From contig NZ_QANS01000003.1 of the NCBI RefSeq assembly GCF_003052265.1, positions 372,001-436,000 on the forward strand: a stretch of 64,000 nucleotides of DNA. The letters are read 5' to 3'. How positions within the stretch are numbered: the stretch's first letter is position 1; each line of letters starts with the position of its first letter. Positions 36,759 to 47,000 of the stretch are shown here, in pieces. A program made the position numbers and the translations under genes. The stretch comes from Stenotrophobium rhamnosiphilum. Lineage in GTDB: Bacteria > Pseudomonadota > Gammaproteobacteria > Nevskiales > Nevskiaceae. Under the pieces are notes generated by a model that did no database searches, had not been told where the DNA came from, and saw nothing but the letters and a program-made list of their open reading frames with translations.

Positions 36759-38813
36759 TCAAGTCGGTGGAATCTTCAGCTTCATGCCCGGCTTGATGTG
36801 ACTCGTTTGGTCGAGATCATTCACTTTGCGCAGGGACGCCACGCTGGTGTTGTAGCGCTTGGCGATACTGCTCAGGGTCTGGCCTGATTTCACTTTATGT
36901 ATCTGCAGTTTTGCCGACGCGGTTTTAGTTTTTGCCTTGCCTTTGGCGACCGATTTGGTCGATTTTGCCGCCTTGGTGGCTTCAGCCACCTCTGCACGCT
37001 TCTGCGCGCGGGTTTGCTGTGGCTTTGATTCGCCAACGGCGACCGTGATTGGGCCCGGACGCGATTCGGTATGGGCGGGCACTTTCAGAATCTGGCCGAC
37101 GCGCACATGGCGTTTTTTGCCAAGACCGTTGACCGAAGCAATCGCTGATTGGGTGACGCCATAGCGCTTGGCAATCTTGGCGATGTTGTCGCCGTTCTTC
37201 ACTTTGACCAACTGATAAATCGAGCGCTGCGAGTCAAAGCGTTCATTCGATGAAAGCTTCGAGTAGCCGACTTCAAAATTCTTGGCGCTACCTGAAGGCA
37301 CGCGGATCAAATGGCCGGGCGGCACATACATCTTGCCTTCGATCACTTCCGGACGATAAGCGGGATTGAGTTTGCGGAACACTTCGTCGTCAGCGCCACA
37401 GAGGCGACGCAGTGTTTCGTAAGGAACGTAGTGCTGCGTTTCCACCACATCAAAACGCATCATCTCGTTCTGACGTGAACGATCCTGACTGCGTACATAT
37501 TTGCGTTCGACATCCAGCGCAGCGAGAAATTCTGCGTAGTAGTTTTTAGAAGCAAAACCAAAGCGCGGACCATCGTAACGTTGAATGAGATCAACAATCG
37601 TGGTGCCGTTGACCGCGGTGCGTGCGCGCGAGATGCCGCCGCGGCCGTGGTTGTAAGCGGTGACGGCCAGCGGCCAATCGCCTAGCACTCTGTAATCGTC
37701 TTTGAGATGGCGTGCAGCGGCGTCAGTAGACGTCCACGGATCGCGACGATCGTCGACGATATTGTTGAGGCGCATGTAAATACGCGCTGACGATGGAATG
37801 AATTGCCACAGTCCAGCAGCGCCAGCTTTGGAGTAAGCCTCAACGTTGAAGCTCGATTCCACCAAGGGAATACGAGTCAGGCCGATCGGCAGATCATGGC
37901 TGCGGAAGGTTGCTTCCATCACCGGCAAATATTTGTTGGAGAGATCCAGCGCTTGAATCGTGCGTTCTTTCAGGCCGCGCTGTGAGCGCAGCGTGCCGAC
38001 GGCAGCGAGATAACGGTTGTCATCAGGAATGTCCGCGTACAAATCAAAGATGCGGCGTTGCTCGCTGTTCATCTGATCTGGCGTGTGGCGCAGCTCGTGC
38101 ACTTGCTTCAGCACGCTGTCGTAATGATCTTTGGTTTGTTTTACTTGCAGATCGCGCAGATTGTTCAGCGCTACTGCGTTCATGCGCGCAGCATCGCTGC
38201 GGAAATCCAGCACTTCAAAAACTTTCTGTGGGTACGCCATCGAATGGATCACGCTTTGGTTTTCGGAGTAATCACCGAAAACTTGGGTCCAAAACGCAAC
38301 CGCAGGCTTGAGTTGTGTATAACGTGGGAAGTACTGAGATTCTTTAGCCAGCGAGTCCAGTTTGGAAGCTGAAGGCAGGCGCGCCGTCTCGGGCGGTGGC
38401 GTCATTACCTCGGGCAGGCTCAACGCAGCTTCTGGAGCTGCTTTGATGTCGGCTTTGACTGTGGCTGCTGCAGGCGAGGTCAGCGCTGGTGTTGGCGTCA
38501 GCGCGGCAGGCACGGGCGCTGCGACGGCATCGGGAGCGGTGACAATGGCTTTTGCGGCGGGACTAGGCGCTGCCGAATTCGCCGGAACGATTGCTGGCGA
38601 CGTTTTGAGTGTCGGTGCAATGGCAGGCGTGGAGGAAATCGGTGTTGGTTTTACTGCAGTAGCAGGCGTTGCGTTGGCGTCTGCTGTGGGATTCGCAGCG
38701 ACTGGCTTGGGGTTTACGTTTGCGTTAGCGCGATCCTGCTGCGCAAATCCGGCGGTGCAAACTCCTAGGCCTAAAACGGCGGAAAGACCCAAACCACTGT
38801 ATTTCTTTAACAT
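36759..38813 (-). CDS. mltD: Membrane-bound lytic murein transglycosylase D-like protein
   Basis: The product has 684 residues; the second of two adjacent ATG codons has the better spacing from GGAAG. A signal peptide (about 1-25) is followed by about 120 residues rich in Ala, Pro and Thr. The SLT domain (about 290-420) has the catalytic Glu in LVESSFN and [18 protein letters not shown]. Then come a degenerate and two clear LysM modules (about 550-597 and 640-684, the latter ending MKLKIPP). It cleaves glycan strands to anhydromuropeptides in the periplasm. No lipobox Cys is obvious, unlike E. coli MltD. It stands alone. Confidence 0.9.
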   Translation of the reverse strand: MLKKYSGLGLSAVLGLGVCTAGFAQQDRANANVNPKPVAANPTADANATPATAVKPTPISSTPAIAPTLKTSPAIVPANSAAPSPAAKAIVTAPDAVAAPVPAALTPTPALTSPAAATVKADIKAAPEAALSLPEVMTPPPETARLPSASKLDSLAKESQYFPRYTQLKPAVAFWTQVFGDYSENQSVIHSMAYPQKVFEVLDFRSDAARMNAVALNNLRDLQVKQTKDHYDSVLKQVHELRHTPDQMNSEQRRIFDLYADIPDDNRYLAAVGTLRSQRGLKERTIQALDLSNKYLPVMEATFRSHDLPIGLTRIPLVESSFNVEAYSKAGAAGLWQFIPSSARIYMRLNNIVDDRRDPWTSTDAAARHLKDDYRVLGDWPLAVTAYNHGRGGISRARTAVNGTTIVDLIQRYDGPRFGFASKNYYAEFLAALDVERKYVRSQDRSRQNEMMRFDVVETQHYVPYETLRRLCGADDEVFRKLNPAYRPEVIEGKMYVPPGHLIRVPSGSAKNFEVGYSKLSSNERFDSQRSIYQLVKVKNGDNIAKIAKRYGVTQSAIASVNGLGKKRHVRVGQILKVPAHTESRPGPITVAVGESKPQQTRAQKRAEVAEATKAAKSTKSVAKGKAKTKTASAKLQIHKVKSGQTLSSIAKRYNTSVASLRKVNDLDQTSHIKPGMKLKIPPT

Positions 38814-38984
38814 CATCTACTTCCAAACCTCGAGCCACGAACATTTTGCAGCTCTAAATAGAGATGCTAGCGCAGCAACAATTTTATATCAATTGGCACA
38901 ATTGCCTACGCAGACGTAGAGACCGACGTAGAAATCATCGCCTAAACTTGGCGCCCCAAAAAATCTGACAGTGAAATCGCTGAC

Positions 38985-39929
38985 ATGGCTAAAGCCTATC
39001 CCTCGCAAGCACCCTACAAAACTCATCGACTCCGCGTTTCCGAATTGCATGATCTCTATGTTGAAGAGAGCGGCAATCCTCAAGGAAAGCCGATTGTGTT
39101 CGTGCACGGCGGTCCTGGCGGCGGTACAGAACCTTGGCAACGCGGCTTCTTCAATCCTGAAAAGTACCGCATCGTGTTGTTCGATCAACGTGGCTGCGGC
39201 AAATCAACGCCACACGCTGAGTTAACAGACAACACAACGTGGGATTTAGTTGCGGACATGGAAAAAATCCGCGAGCTGCTCGGCATTGATCAATGGATCG
39301 TGTTCGGCGGTTCATGGGGCTCCACGCTAGCGCTGGCGTATGCAGAGACGCATCCAACACGCTGCAAAGCGCTTGTGTTGCGCGGAATCTTTTTGATTCG
39401 CCCAGAAGAAATTAAGTGGTTCTACCAAGAAGGTTGCAGCTGGATTTATCCGGATGCTTGGGAGCATTACGTCAACGCGATTCCGGAAGAAGAGCGCGGT
39501 GATTTTGTGCAGGCCTATTACAAGCGACTCACGAGTAGCGATATCGCTGTACGCAAAGCCGCGGCAAAGGCTTGGAGCATTTGGGAAGGCTCTACGAGCA
39601 AATTGCTTCCGAACGAAGACATGGTTGCGCGTTATGGCGAAGGCGAGTTTGCAGACGCGTTCGCTCGCATCGAGTGCCACTACTTTGTTAACAACGGCTT
39701 CTTCCGCCCGAATCAATTGCTGGAAGACGTCGAAAAAATTCGCCACATTCCTGCTGTGATTATTCAGGGACGCTATGACGTGGTGTGCCCCATCAAATCT
39801 GCTTGGGATTTGCATCGTGCATGGCCAGAGGCGCAGCTGCATGTTGTGGCTGATGCTGGGCACGCCGCCAGCGAGGCCGGCATCATGACGAAGTTGATTG
39901 AAGCGACGGATCGTTTCGCTGATCTCTGA
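38985..39929 (+). CDS. pip: Proline iminopeptidase (alpha/beta-hydrolase S33)
   Basis: The product has 314 residues. It has the oxyanion motif HGGPGGGTEP, nucleophile Ser110 in GGSWGS, Asp265 in GRYDVVCP and His293 in DAGHAASE, all at the usual spacing, and the family signature FDQRGCGKSTPHA. It removes N-terminal Pro from peptides in the cytoplasm (no signal peptide). It diverges from mltD and is followed by a riboswitch. The ribosome site is weak. Confidence 0.93.
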   Translation: MAKAYPSQAPYKTHRLRVSELHDLYVEESGNPQGKPIVFVHGGPGGGTEPWQRGFFNPEKYRIVLFDQRGCGKSTPHAELTDNTTWDLVADMEKIRELLGIDQWIVFGGSWGSTLALAYAETHPTRCKALVLRGIFLIRPEEIKWFYQEGCSWIYPDAWEHYVNAIPEEERGDFVQAYYKRLTSSDIAVRKAAAKAWSIWEGSTSKLLPNEDMVARYGEGEFADAFARIECHYFVNNGFFRPNQLLEDVEKIRHIPAVIIQGRYDVVCPIKSAWDLHRAWPEAQLHVVADAGHAASEAGIMTKLIEATDRFADL

Positions 39930-39974
39930 GTTGCGTAGCGCGGTTGCCCTCCTTGTGGTGCGCGATTAAACTGC

Positions 39975-40127
39975 ACGCGTCACTGGGGAGTAGCCGCCTG
40001 CCGTTTTGAGCAGGGAACGCATCAACATTCTTGACCTTCGGTCATGGTGCGTTCGGCAGTCATTACGATTGCGTCTGGCGAGACCATTGGCATGAGACCT
40101 GTCCCGGGCTGGGCGGGGTTTCGTGCC
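39975..40127 (+). ncRNA. yybP-ykoY (Mn2+) riboswitch upstream of the CaCA exchanger gene
   Basis: The leader carries family-conserved segments in order: GGGGAGTAG (39985-39993), the stem CCTGC/GCAGG (39997-40014), AACGCATCAACATTC (40017-40031), a stem AACGCA/TGCGTT (40017-40022 with 40048-40053) with nested hairpin TGACC/GGTCA, and GCGAGACCA (40079-40087). These match the Mn2+-sensing yybP-ykoY aptamer. Downstream, GGCATGAGACC (40089-40099) can pair with GGTTTCGTGCC (40117-40127), a candidate expression-platform stem. It precedes the exchanger start by about 90 bases. Recognition is by conserved sequence and order only. Confidence 0.8.
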
Positions 40128-40216
40128 TTTGGTTCAATCGCTGTCCGGCCCCGGTATCTCAATATGTCGACTCACACTTTTTGCATTTTTTCTTTCGCGT
40201 TTTTCCGGAGCGCGCC

Positions 40217-41224
40217 ATGATCTTGCTATGCGTTGAACTGGTTGTGATGTTGCTGGTGATTCTTGCCGCAGCAGAAATTTTCACCAATGCGCTGGAGCAT
40301 CTCGGTGAGCGGCTTGGTATTTCAGAAGGCGTCACTGGATCGTTATTCGCTGCTGTAGGCACAGCACTGCCCGAAACACTCGTGCCGATCATTGCGATCT
40401 ATGCAGGCACGCAGAACATGGAGCTCAATCACGATATCGGCGTTGGCGCCATTCTCGGTGCGCCGTTGATGTTGTCAACGCTATCGACTGCGTTGATGGC
40501 GATTTCCGTGCTGCGTCTGCGTGGCATTAAAGGGCGCATCGCGCCAGAACGCAGCGGCTTTGTGCGAGATTTAAATTTCTTCTTGTTCGCTTTCTTGATT
40601 GCTGCCGCCGCGATGTATGTGCCGACAGAGATGCGCGAAGCACGTATTGCGTTGAGTGCATCTTTAGTCGGTTTGTATCTCGCTTATATCGTCGTCACTG
40701 TTCGTGCTTCCAGCAGTTTGGTTGATGCAGGACACGGTACCGAAGCCGAAGAGCCGATCTTCCTGACCAAGTTTGGATTCAAAGAAAATCTCGGCACGAT
40801 TATTCTGCAATTGATACTCGCCGTACTGCTGCTGGTCGGCGGTGCCAAAGGATTTATCAATGGCATTGAAGGTGTTTCGACCGCGCTAGGAATTTCAGCG
40901 CTGGTACTTTCTTTGCTGATCATTCCCATCGCGACCGAGTTGCCAGAGAAGGTGAACAGCATCCTCTGGGTGCGACGCGGCAAAGACACATTGGCCTTTG
41001 GCAACATTACCGGCGCGATGGTTTTCCAAGGCACCTTGTTGCCAGCGTTGGGAATTTTAGTGACCCCTTGGACGCCGCGACCAGAAGTGCTTTCCGGCAT
41101 TGTGATCACGCTCGTCGCTGCGGCATGGCTGCGTCTAAACGCAACAGCGACTGGACCGCGCATTGCCGCCTTGTTGCTGAACGGCGGTTTGTATCTCTGC
41201 TATCTGGCTTACGTTTTGTTGTAA
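40217..41224 (+). CDS. CaCA-family cation antiporter under Mn2+ riboswitch control
   Basis: From the ATG with CCGGAG ahead, the product has 335 residues and about ten membrane helices. It carries the two inverted CaCA alpha repeats: AAVGTALPETLVPIIAI (about 52-68) and LIIPIATELPEKVNSI (about 233-248), whose Glu residues line the cation site. The family moves Ca2+, or in bacteria sometimes Mn2+, out of the cell against Na+ or H+. The riboswitch indicates that high Mn2+ turns the gene on, so Mn2+ export is the best guess. Short and repeat-complete for the group. The frame extends upstream through the riboswitch, but that part is not coding. Confidence 0.85.
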   Translation: MILLCVELVVMLLVILAAAEIFTNALEHLGERLGISEGVTGSLFAAVGTALPETLVPIIAIYAGTQNMELNHDIGVGAILGAPLMLSTLSTALMAISVLRLRGIKGRIAPERSGFVRDLNFFLFAFLIAAAAMYVPTEMREARIALSASLVGLYLAYIVVTVRASSSLVDAGHGTEAEEPIFLTKFGFKENLGTIILQLILAVLLLVGGAKGFINGIEGVSTALGISALVLSLLIIPIATELPEKVNSILWVRRGKDTLAFGNITGAMVFQGTLLPALGILVTPWTPRPEVLSGIVITLVAAAWLRLNATATGPRIAALLLNGGLYLCYLAYVLL

Positions 41225-41233
41225 GCGATCAAT

Positions 41234-41758
41234 TCAAACTGCAGTGTTGAAGTTGCTGCGGAGTTGTTTGATTTCTTCAGCGTGACGTAAGCGCTGCTCC
41301 CGGCGTAATTGTGCTTCTTGATAGCGGCGCAATTCGTCGGGGGTTTCTGCCTTGATTGGTGGAACCGGGCGCGGTTTTCCTGCAGCATCCAGCGCAACAA
41401 AAGTCAGATAAGCACTGAGAATATGACGACGGTTACAGCCGTCATAACTCTGTGCATCGACTTTCACGCCGACTTCCATCGAACTGTTCCAGGCTCGATT
41501 GATTGAGGCGTTAAAGATCAGCACATCACCGCGGCGAGCCGGCGCAACAAAATGCACCGCATCAACGCTAGCCGTAACGGTAACGCCGCCTGAATGACGA
41601 TCAGCAACTACTGCAGCGTAACGATCCATATGCGCCATGATCAGGCCGCCGAACACCGTGTCGTTGGCGTTGAGATCATTCGGAAACACCATGTAAACCT
41701 GTTCGCGAACAGCAGACAGTGCAACAGGGCGCGGCGTAGTGAGAACGTTGTCAGTCAT
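41234..41758 (-). CDS. Acyl-CoA thioesterase, hotdog family (YciA-like)
   Basis: The product has 174 residues: a single hotdog domain (about 15-130) with the ACOT motif NDLNANDTVFGGLIMAHMD, whose Asn/Asp residue is catalytic, and a basic coiled tail (RRYQEAQLRREQRLRHAEE). It hydrolyses acyl-CoA to free acid and CoA in the cytoplasm. It sits 35 bases after the start of an APC permease gene upstream on the same strand, but separate regulation is likely. The tail is longer than in YciA. Confidence 0.9.
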   Translation of the reverse strand: MTDNVLTTPRPVALSAVREQVYMVFPNDLNANDTVFGGLIMAHMDRYAAVVADRHSGGVTVTASVDAVHFVAPARRGDVLIFNASINRAWNSSMEVGVKVDAQSYDGCNRRHILSAYLTFVALDAAGKPRPVPPIKAETPDELRRYQEAQLRREQRLRHAEEIKQLRSNFNTAV

Positions 41759-41793
41759 ACAAGGCTCGAACAGAATTCGGGACGGGATGTTGC

Positions 41794-43830
41794 TTACTTG
41801 ATGGGATAACGCGGACCTTGCGGCAGCGTGTCAATGTTATCTGGCAACTGAATCGGGATCACGATCATCTCGTGTCCGGCCAGATGCAATTTGCGCTGCA
41901 TCGCGATTGGCATCTGATTGTGCAAGAAGCGCGTGAAAATATTTTCGTGCTCGAATACCAGCTTGTTAGCAAAGCTGACATTGTTCGGAAACTCTTTAAC
42001 CACTTTCGAAAGCAGTTGAGAGAGCTCTGCTTGCGGATCGGCACCATAGGCTTGGTAATAAGCCGAGGGCATGCCGCGGCTGGTGCAATAAGTGGTGAAG
42101 TAGTTCAGTGAGTTTTCGATGCGCGTTTGTAGCGCTTGAATCGTTCGGTTGCCGTCGAAGTTGTGCTTATCGACTTCGCCCACCGAAACAAAAACAAAAT
42201 TCTTGAACTGATCTGGGAATTGTTTGAGCACCCATTGCAGCATGTTCATTGCTGCGCCGCGGTTATTGCCGACCAAGAAAATCGCAGTGCGTTCGCTCTT
42301 GTCCATCGGCAGCGGCTTGGCGGTGTCATCCCACGTCAGTTTGATCGAGAACAATTCATCGACCATGTTGAGCTGTTTCTGCGTGCCGTCGTAATGACGA
42401 CGAATCAACAAGCTCAGGCCGACCAAGGCGCCGGTGATCAACAGCGTGAGCCAGCCGCCTTCCATGAATTTTTCAACGAGGGTGACAATCAAAATACAGA
42501 AGGTCACACCGAAGCCTGTTGCTGACAGCGCAAAACTGCGACGCCAGCTACGTGTGTAGAGACGCTGCTCCAGCCAATGTCGACACAGGCCGAACAGTGA
42601 TAGCGAGAACGTCAGGAATACGTTGATGCTGTACAGCACCACCAGCAGCGAAACTTTTCCGCGCGTCCCCGCCAATGTCAGCAATGCCGCAATGCCCATC
42701 AACAACACGCCGTTCTGTGTGACCAAACGACTGGAAAGCTGACGGAACTGACGCGGCATCCAACGATCCGCCGCCATATTCGCCATCACGACGGGACCGC
42801 CGAGAAAGCCGGTGTTGGCAGCGACAACAAGTAGGCCTGCTTCGAGTACGAGCACAACGACCAGCGCCGTAGTGTTGAAGTGCTCGCCGCCCCAATTGAG
42901 ATCTTCAATGATGGCGCGGAAGGTCACTGCATTGAGCGTTTGTCCCGGCACATGTTCCGCGCCCCACAGCATGTACAACAGGATGATGCCGCCAGCGGTG
43001 AAGGCCAGTGAGGTGGCCATATAGAACATCGTCCAGTGGCCGGTGCGCACACGCGGCTCGCTGAGCATGTTGATGTTGTTGGAGACTGCTTCAATGCCGG
43101 TGTAAGTTCCACCGCCGAGAGAGTAAGCACGCAAGAAAAGTGCAGTGACAAAAATCCAACTGGTGTTGTGCGTGAGCTCTTGTGTCTTGGCGATGGTTTC
43201 TGGAACCAAGGTCGCCAAGGCATCAGCGTGCGCGTAAATGCCGTAAAGAATCAGGCCGACGTGTGTGACAAAAAAGCCGAGGAAGATCGGCACCAGCACA
43301 ACGATCGATTCTTTCATGCCGCGCAAATTGAGCACGATCAACAAACCCAGCACGCCAAATTCTGCGAACAGCTTGTACGTCTGCGCGCTGTGGGCGAGTA
43401 GGCTGAACAGCGCATCCATGCCTGCCGCAATGGAGATTGTGATGGTTAAGACGTAATCGACAATCAGCGCCGAGCCGGAAACCAATCCCGCGTAAGGACC
43501 GATCAATTTGGTCGCTGCTTTATACCCACCGCCACCGGACGGGAACAGCTCAATCACCTGGTTGTAAGCCAGCGAGATGATGAACACGGTGATCGCCGTC
43601 GTCAGTGCGAGATACAAACCCAAATGGGTGTGTTCGCCGAGGGCAAGAAACGCTTCTTCAGGGCCGTAACAAGCAGAGGAAAGTCCGTCTGCGCCCAAAC
43701 CAATCCACGCCAGAAACGCGACCAACACAATGTGTTTGCGCGTGTTGGGGTCTAACGGATCCAGCTTTTTGCCGAAGATCAGTTGACGGAGTTTGCTGAT
43801 GAGGGGGTTCTGTCCCATGGGCGGATGCAT
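41794..43830 (-). CDS. APC-superfamily permease (KUP/amino acid permease type)
   Basis: From the ATG chosen the product has 678 residues; the frame is open for 56 more codons upstream but that part looks noncoding. It has about 12 membrane helices in residues 25-460 (GADGLSSACYGPEEAF, the hallmark segment FPSGGGGYKAATKLIGPYAG) and a C-terminal soluble region (about 465-678) with a UspA-like character (AIFLVGNNRGAAMN, FVFVSVGEVDKHN). The pattern fits COG0531 amino acid or potassium transporters with a cytosolic sensor domain. Substrate unknown. It stands alone, ahead of a repeat and a terminator. Confidence 0.85.
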   Translation of the reverse strand: MHPPMGQNPLISKLRQLIFGKKLDPLDPNTRKHIVLVAFLAWIGLGADGLSSACYGPEEAFLALGEHTHLGLYLALTTAITVFIISLAYNQVIELFPSGGGGYKAATKLIGPYAGLVSGSALIVDYVLTITISIAAGMDALFSLLAHSAQTYKLFAEFGVLGLLIVLNLRGMKESIVVLVPIFLGFFVTHVGLILYGIYAHADALATLVPETIAKTQELTHNTSWIFVTALFLRAYSLGGGTYTGIEAVSNNINMLSEPRVRTGHWTMFYMATSLAFTAGGIILLYMLWGAEHVPGQTLNAVTFRAIIEDLNWGGEHFNTTALVVVLVLEAGLLVVAANTGFLGGPVVMANMAADRWMPRQFRQLSSRLVTQNGVLLMGIAALLTLAGTRGKVSLLVVLYSINVFLTFSLSLFGLCRHWLEQRLYTRSWRRSFALSATGFGVTFCILIVTLVEKFMEGGWLTLLITGALVGLSLLIRRHYDGTQKQLNMVDELFSIKLTWDDTAKPLPMDKSERTAIFLVGNNRGAAMNMLQWVLKQFPDQFKNFVFVSVGEVDKHNFDGNRTIQALQTRIENSLNYFTTYCTSRGMPSAYYQAYGADPQAELSQLLSKVVKEFPNNVSFANKLVFEHENIFTRFLHNQMPIAMQRKLHLAGHEMIVIPIQLPDNIDTLPQGPRYPIK

Positions 43831-43951
43831 CTGCCTAGCGTTTAAACCAACCGCTTCGGTGAGTGGGTGACAGGTTATGTGAGCCGCGATTGTATCAGTT
43901 CGGGTCTGTGGGTTTGGGGCTGCGAAGGCGAGGCCTCCGCTCCTCGGCATC

Positions 43952-43997
43952 CGGCAACTGCTCCTGCGTTGCTCTACTTCGGGCATCCATGCCCTCA
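43952..43997 (+). repeat. 46-bp direct repeat, copy 1
   Basis: This 46-base segment (starting CGGCAACTGCTCCTGCGTT) is identical to 54326-54371 in the same orientation. The two copies flank the efflux gene block at 44.1-53.5 kb. It contains GGGCAT-CC-ATGCCC, a small perfect palindrome (43981-43994). It is not part of a gene. Confidence 0.85.
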
Positions 43998-44038
43998 CCC
44001 TGCCGCCGCGGAGGTACCGTACATCCTGTACATAAAGA

Positions 44039-44068
44039 AAGGCCTGTCTGCGTTGGCAGACAGGCCTT
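44039..44068. terminator. Hairpin downstream of the RND pump gene
   Basis: A perfect 13-bp stem AAGGCCTGTCTGC / GCAGACAGGCCTT with a GTTG loop lies 26 bases after the RND gene stop. On the minus strand the trailing sequence is TCTTTATG, a weak U tract, so it is an acceptable terminator for the tetR-OMF-MFP-RND operon. The gap 43831-44093 otherwise holds only the 46-bp repeat. Confidence 0.75.
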
Positions 44069-44093
44069 GGATTTACAGCTTATTTACCTTGGC

Positions 44094-47000
44094 TTAGGTG
44101 TGTTCTTGCACCAAGCGCTGATCCGCTGGCAATTTCTTGCTGTGGTCAGCTGCCATAAACAGATACATCGCTGGCACCACAAACAGGGTGAACAGGGTGC
44201 CGATGGAAAGACCGGTGGCAATCACAAGACCCATGTGATTACGGCCTGCAGCGCCTGCACCGGTCGCGATCACGAGCGGTACAACACCGAGAACCATCGA
44301 CGCCGTCGTCATCAAGATTGGGCGTAAACGTGTGCCGGCAGCGCTGAGAATTGCTTCAAATTTGCTGTGACCTGCTTTTTGCTCGTCATTCGCAAACTGC
44401 ACAATCAGGATGCCGTGCTTGGCGATCAGGCCCATCAGCGTGACCAGTCCAACCTCCGTATAGATGTTGAGCGTCGCGTTTTTCACACCGAGGAAAATGA
44501 AGATCATCGCGCCGAAAATGGCCATGACGACGGACGACATCACAATCAGCGGATCTCGGAAGCTCTCAAACTGAGCCGCCAAGGTCAGGAAGATAATGAT
44601 CACGGCGAACGCGAACGTCAGACCAAAACCACTCGACTCCTGCATGTACTGACGCGATTGACCTGCGTAATCGACACTGTACCCACTCGGCAAATTCTCT
44701 TTGGCCAGTTGTCGCATATACGTCAGCGCATCGCCCATCGTGCCCATCGGCACGCCTGCAAACGTCGAAGAGTTGAGCTGCTGGAAGTGGCTGATACGGG
44801 TTGGAATCGTTTCAGTCTTCAGCGTTGCAACAGTCGAGGCAGGAACCATCGCGCCGTTGCCAGCACGAATGTAATAGTTGTTGAGCTGTTCGGCATTGAG
44901 ACGACTGCCTTGCTGAATCTGCGGAATCACTTTGTATGAGCGGCCCGAGATACTGAAGTAGTTCACATAGCCGCCACCCAGCAATGCACCGAGCGCCGAG
45001 CCGACATCGCGCATGCTCATGCCCATCGTTGCTGCTTTGTCGCGATCCACTTTCACCGTGACCTGCGGCTTGTTCAGCTTGAGGTCGGTGTCGATGAAGA
45101 AGAACTTTCCGCTCGCCTGTGCTTTAGCCAACATGCGTGAAGAGACTTCTTCCAGATTGATAAACGGATCGGTGGTGCCAATCACAAAGGCAAGCGGCGT
45201 GCTGGTGCCGCCCGTGCCTGTTGGAAGTGGCGATGGCTGCGAGGCGTAAATCGTCGCACCAGAAATCTTATTCACACTGCCTTGAATATCATTCTGGATT
45301 GCCGTGGCATCGCGCGAGCGTTCGGCCCAAGGCTTGAGAATAACGCCGGTCAATGCGGTGTTCGGTCCTTGAATACCGGTTAGCTGGAAGATCTTGTCGC
45401 GCTCAGGCAAGCCATCAACCACATCATAAATTTGCTTGGCGTAAAGACCCATCTGCTGCACGGTTGCATTCGGTGCGGCGTAGCCGTAAGTGATCAAGAA
45501 GCCTTGATCTTCCTGCGGTGCCAGTTCGCTGTTCGAGTGTTTGATCATCACAAACACCGAGACGAAGACGATCAAGCCGAAGGTGACCGCAGCAGGCCAG
45601 CTTTTGAGTACGGTACGCAGTCCGTTCTCATACTTATTGCGTGCCCACGCAAAATTGCGATCGATCGATTTAACCAAGCGGCTTTCTTCTTTCTCATGCT
45701 TGAGAAAGCGTGAAGCCATCATCGGCGACAGTGTCAAGGCAACTACCGCCGATACGGCGACTGCGCCAGCGAGTGTGAATGCGAACTCAGAGAACAGCGC
45801 GCCCGTGAGGCCGCCCTGGAAACCGATCGGCACATAGACCGCAATCAACACCACCGAAATCGCGATGATCGGTCCCGCCAATTCTCGCGCGCCTTGTAGC
45901 GACGCTTGAAACGGCGACATGCCGTCTTTCATGTGTCGATCGACGTTCTCAACAATGATGATGGCGTCATCCACCACCAAGCCGATGGCTAATACCAAGG
46001 CCAGCAGCGTGAGCAGATTGACCGAATAGCCGAGCACCAACATCACAAAGAATCCGCCAATCAGCGACAACGGAATTGCGACGACAGGAATCAGTACTGA
46101 ACGGATTGAGCCGAGGAACAGGAAGATAACAACGGTCACGATGATCAAGGCTTCAATCAGCGTCTTGACCACTTCATCAATAGCGCTGTTGATGTAACCG
46201 GTGGCGTCGTAGGCAATCTTGCCCGTGAGACCCGCCGGCAACTGCTCGGTGATCTCAGGGAAAATCTTGCGTACGTCTTTGGTCACCGTCAGCAGGTTGG
46301 CATCTGGCGCAACACGAATGCCGATGAAGACCGACTGTTTGCCGTCGAAAGAAACGTTGAAGTCATAATCTTCAGCGCCGAGCACGACGTTAGCGACATC
46401 TTGCAGACGTACAACTGAATCGCCTTTCTGTTTAACCACCAGATTCTTGAACTCGTCAACGGTGTGCAAGTCGGTTTCGGCGGTCATATCCACTTTCACC
46501 ATCTGGCCTTTGGTCGAACCAATGGCCGAGATGAAGTTGTTGGCTTCCATCGCCGTGTAGATGTCTTGCGCAGTGAGGCCGTTGGCCGCAAGTTTCTGCG
46601 GATCCATCCATGCACGCAGTGCGAATTGACGTGAACCGAGAATTTCAGCTTGCTGCACGCCGGGAACGGTTTGCAGTTTTGGCTGAACCACACGAATCAA
46701 GTAGTCGGTGATTTTGTTCGACGGCAAGGTCTCACTATAAAAACCGAGATACATCGACGCCGTGCTTTCACCGGTGGAAACCGTGAGCTGCGGCTGCTGC
46801 GCCTGTGGCGGCAACTGCCCAAGTACGGAGTTCACCTTGGTGCTGATTTCAGTCAGCGCCTTGTTCGAGTCGTAGTTCAAACGCAGATTGGCGGTGATGG
46901 CGCTAACGCCACTGCCGCTGGTCGACGTCATGTAGTCGATGCCCTGCGCCTGCGCGATTGCAGCTTCGAGCGGCGTGGTGATAAAGCCTGCGAGTACATC

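Noticed and set aside
38362-38919. A 185-codon Gly/Ala-rich frame on the plus strand
   Set aside because: It is the antisense of the Ala/Pro/Thr-rich N-terminal part of mltD, which produces long open frames by composition.
40031-40216. Coding extension upstream of the CaCA gene
   Set aside because: It reads through the riboswitch, and a standard ribosome site lies at 40205-40210.
43831-43998. Extra 56 codons at the start of the APC permease frame
   Set aside because: They have no hydrophobic or conserved character, and the homologous start lies near the GQNPL segment.
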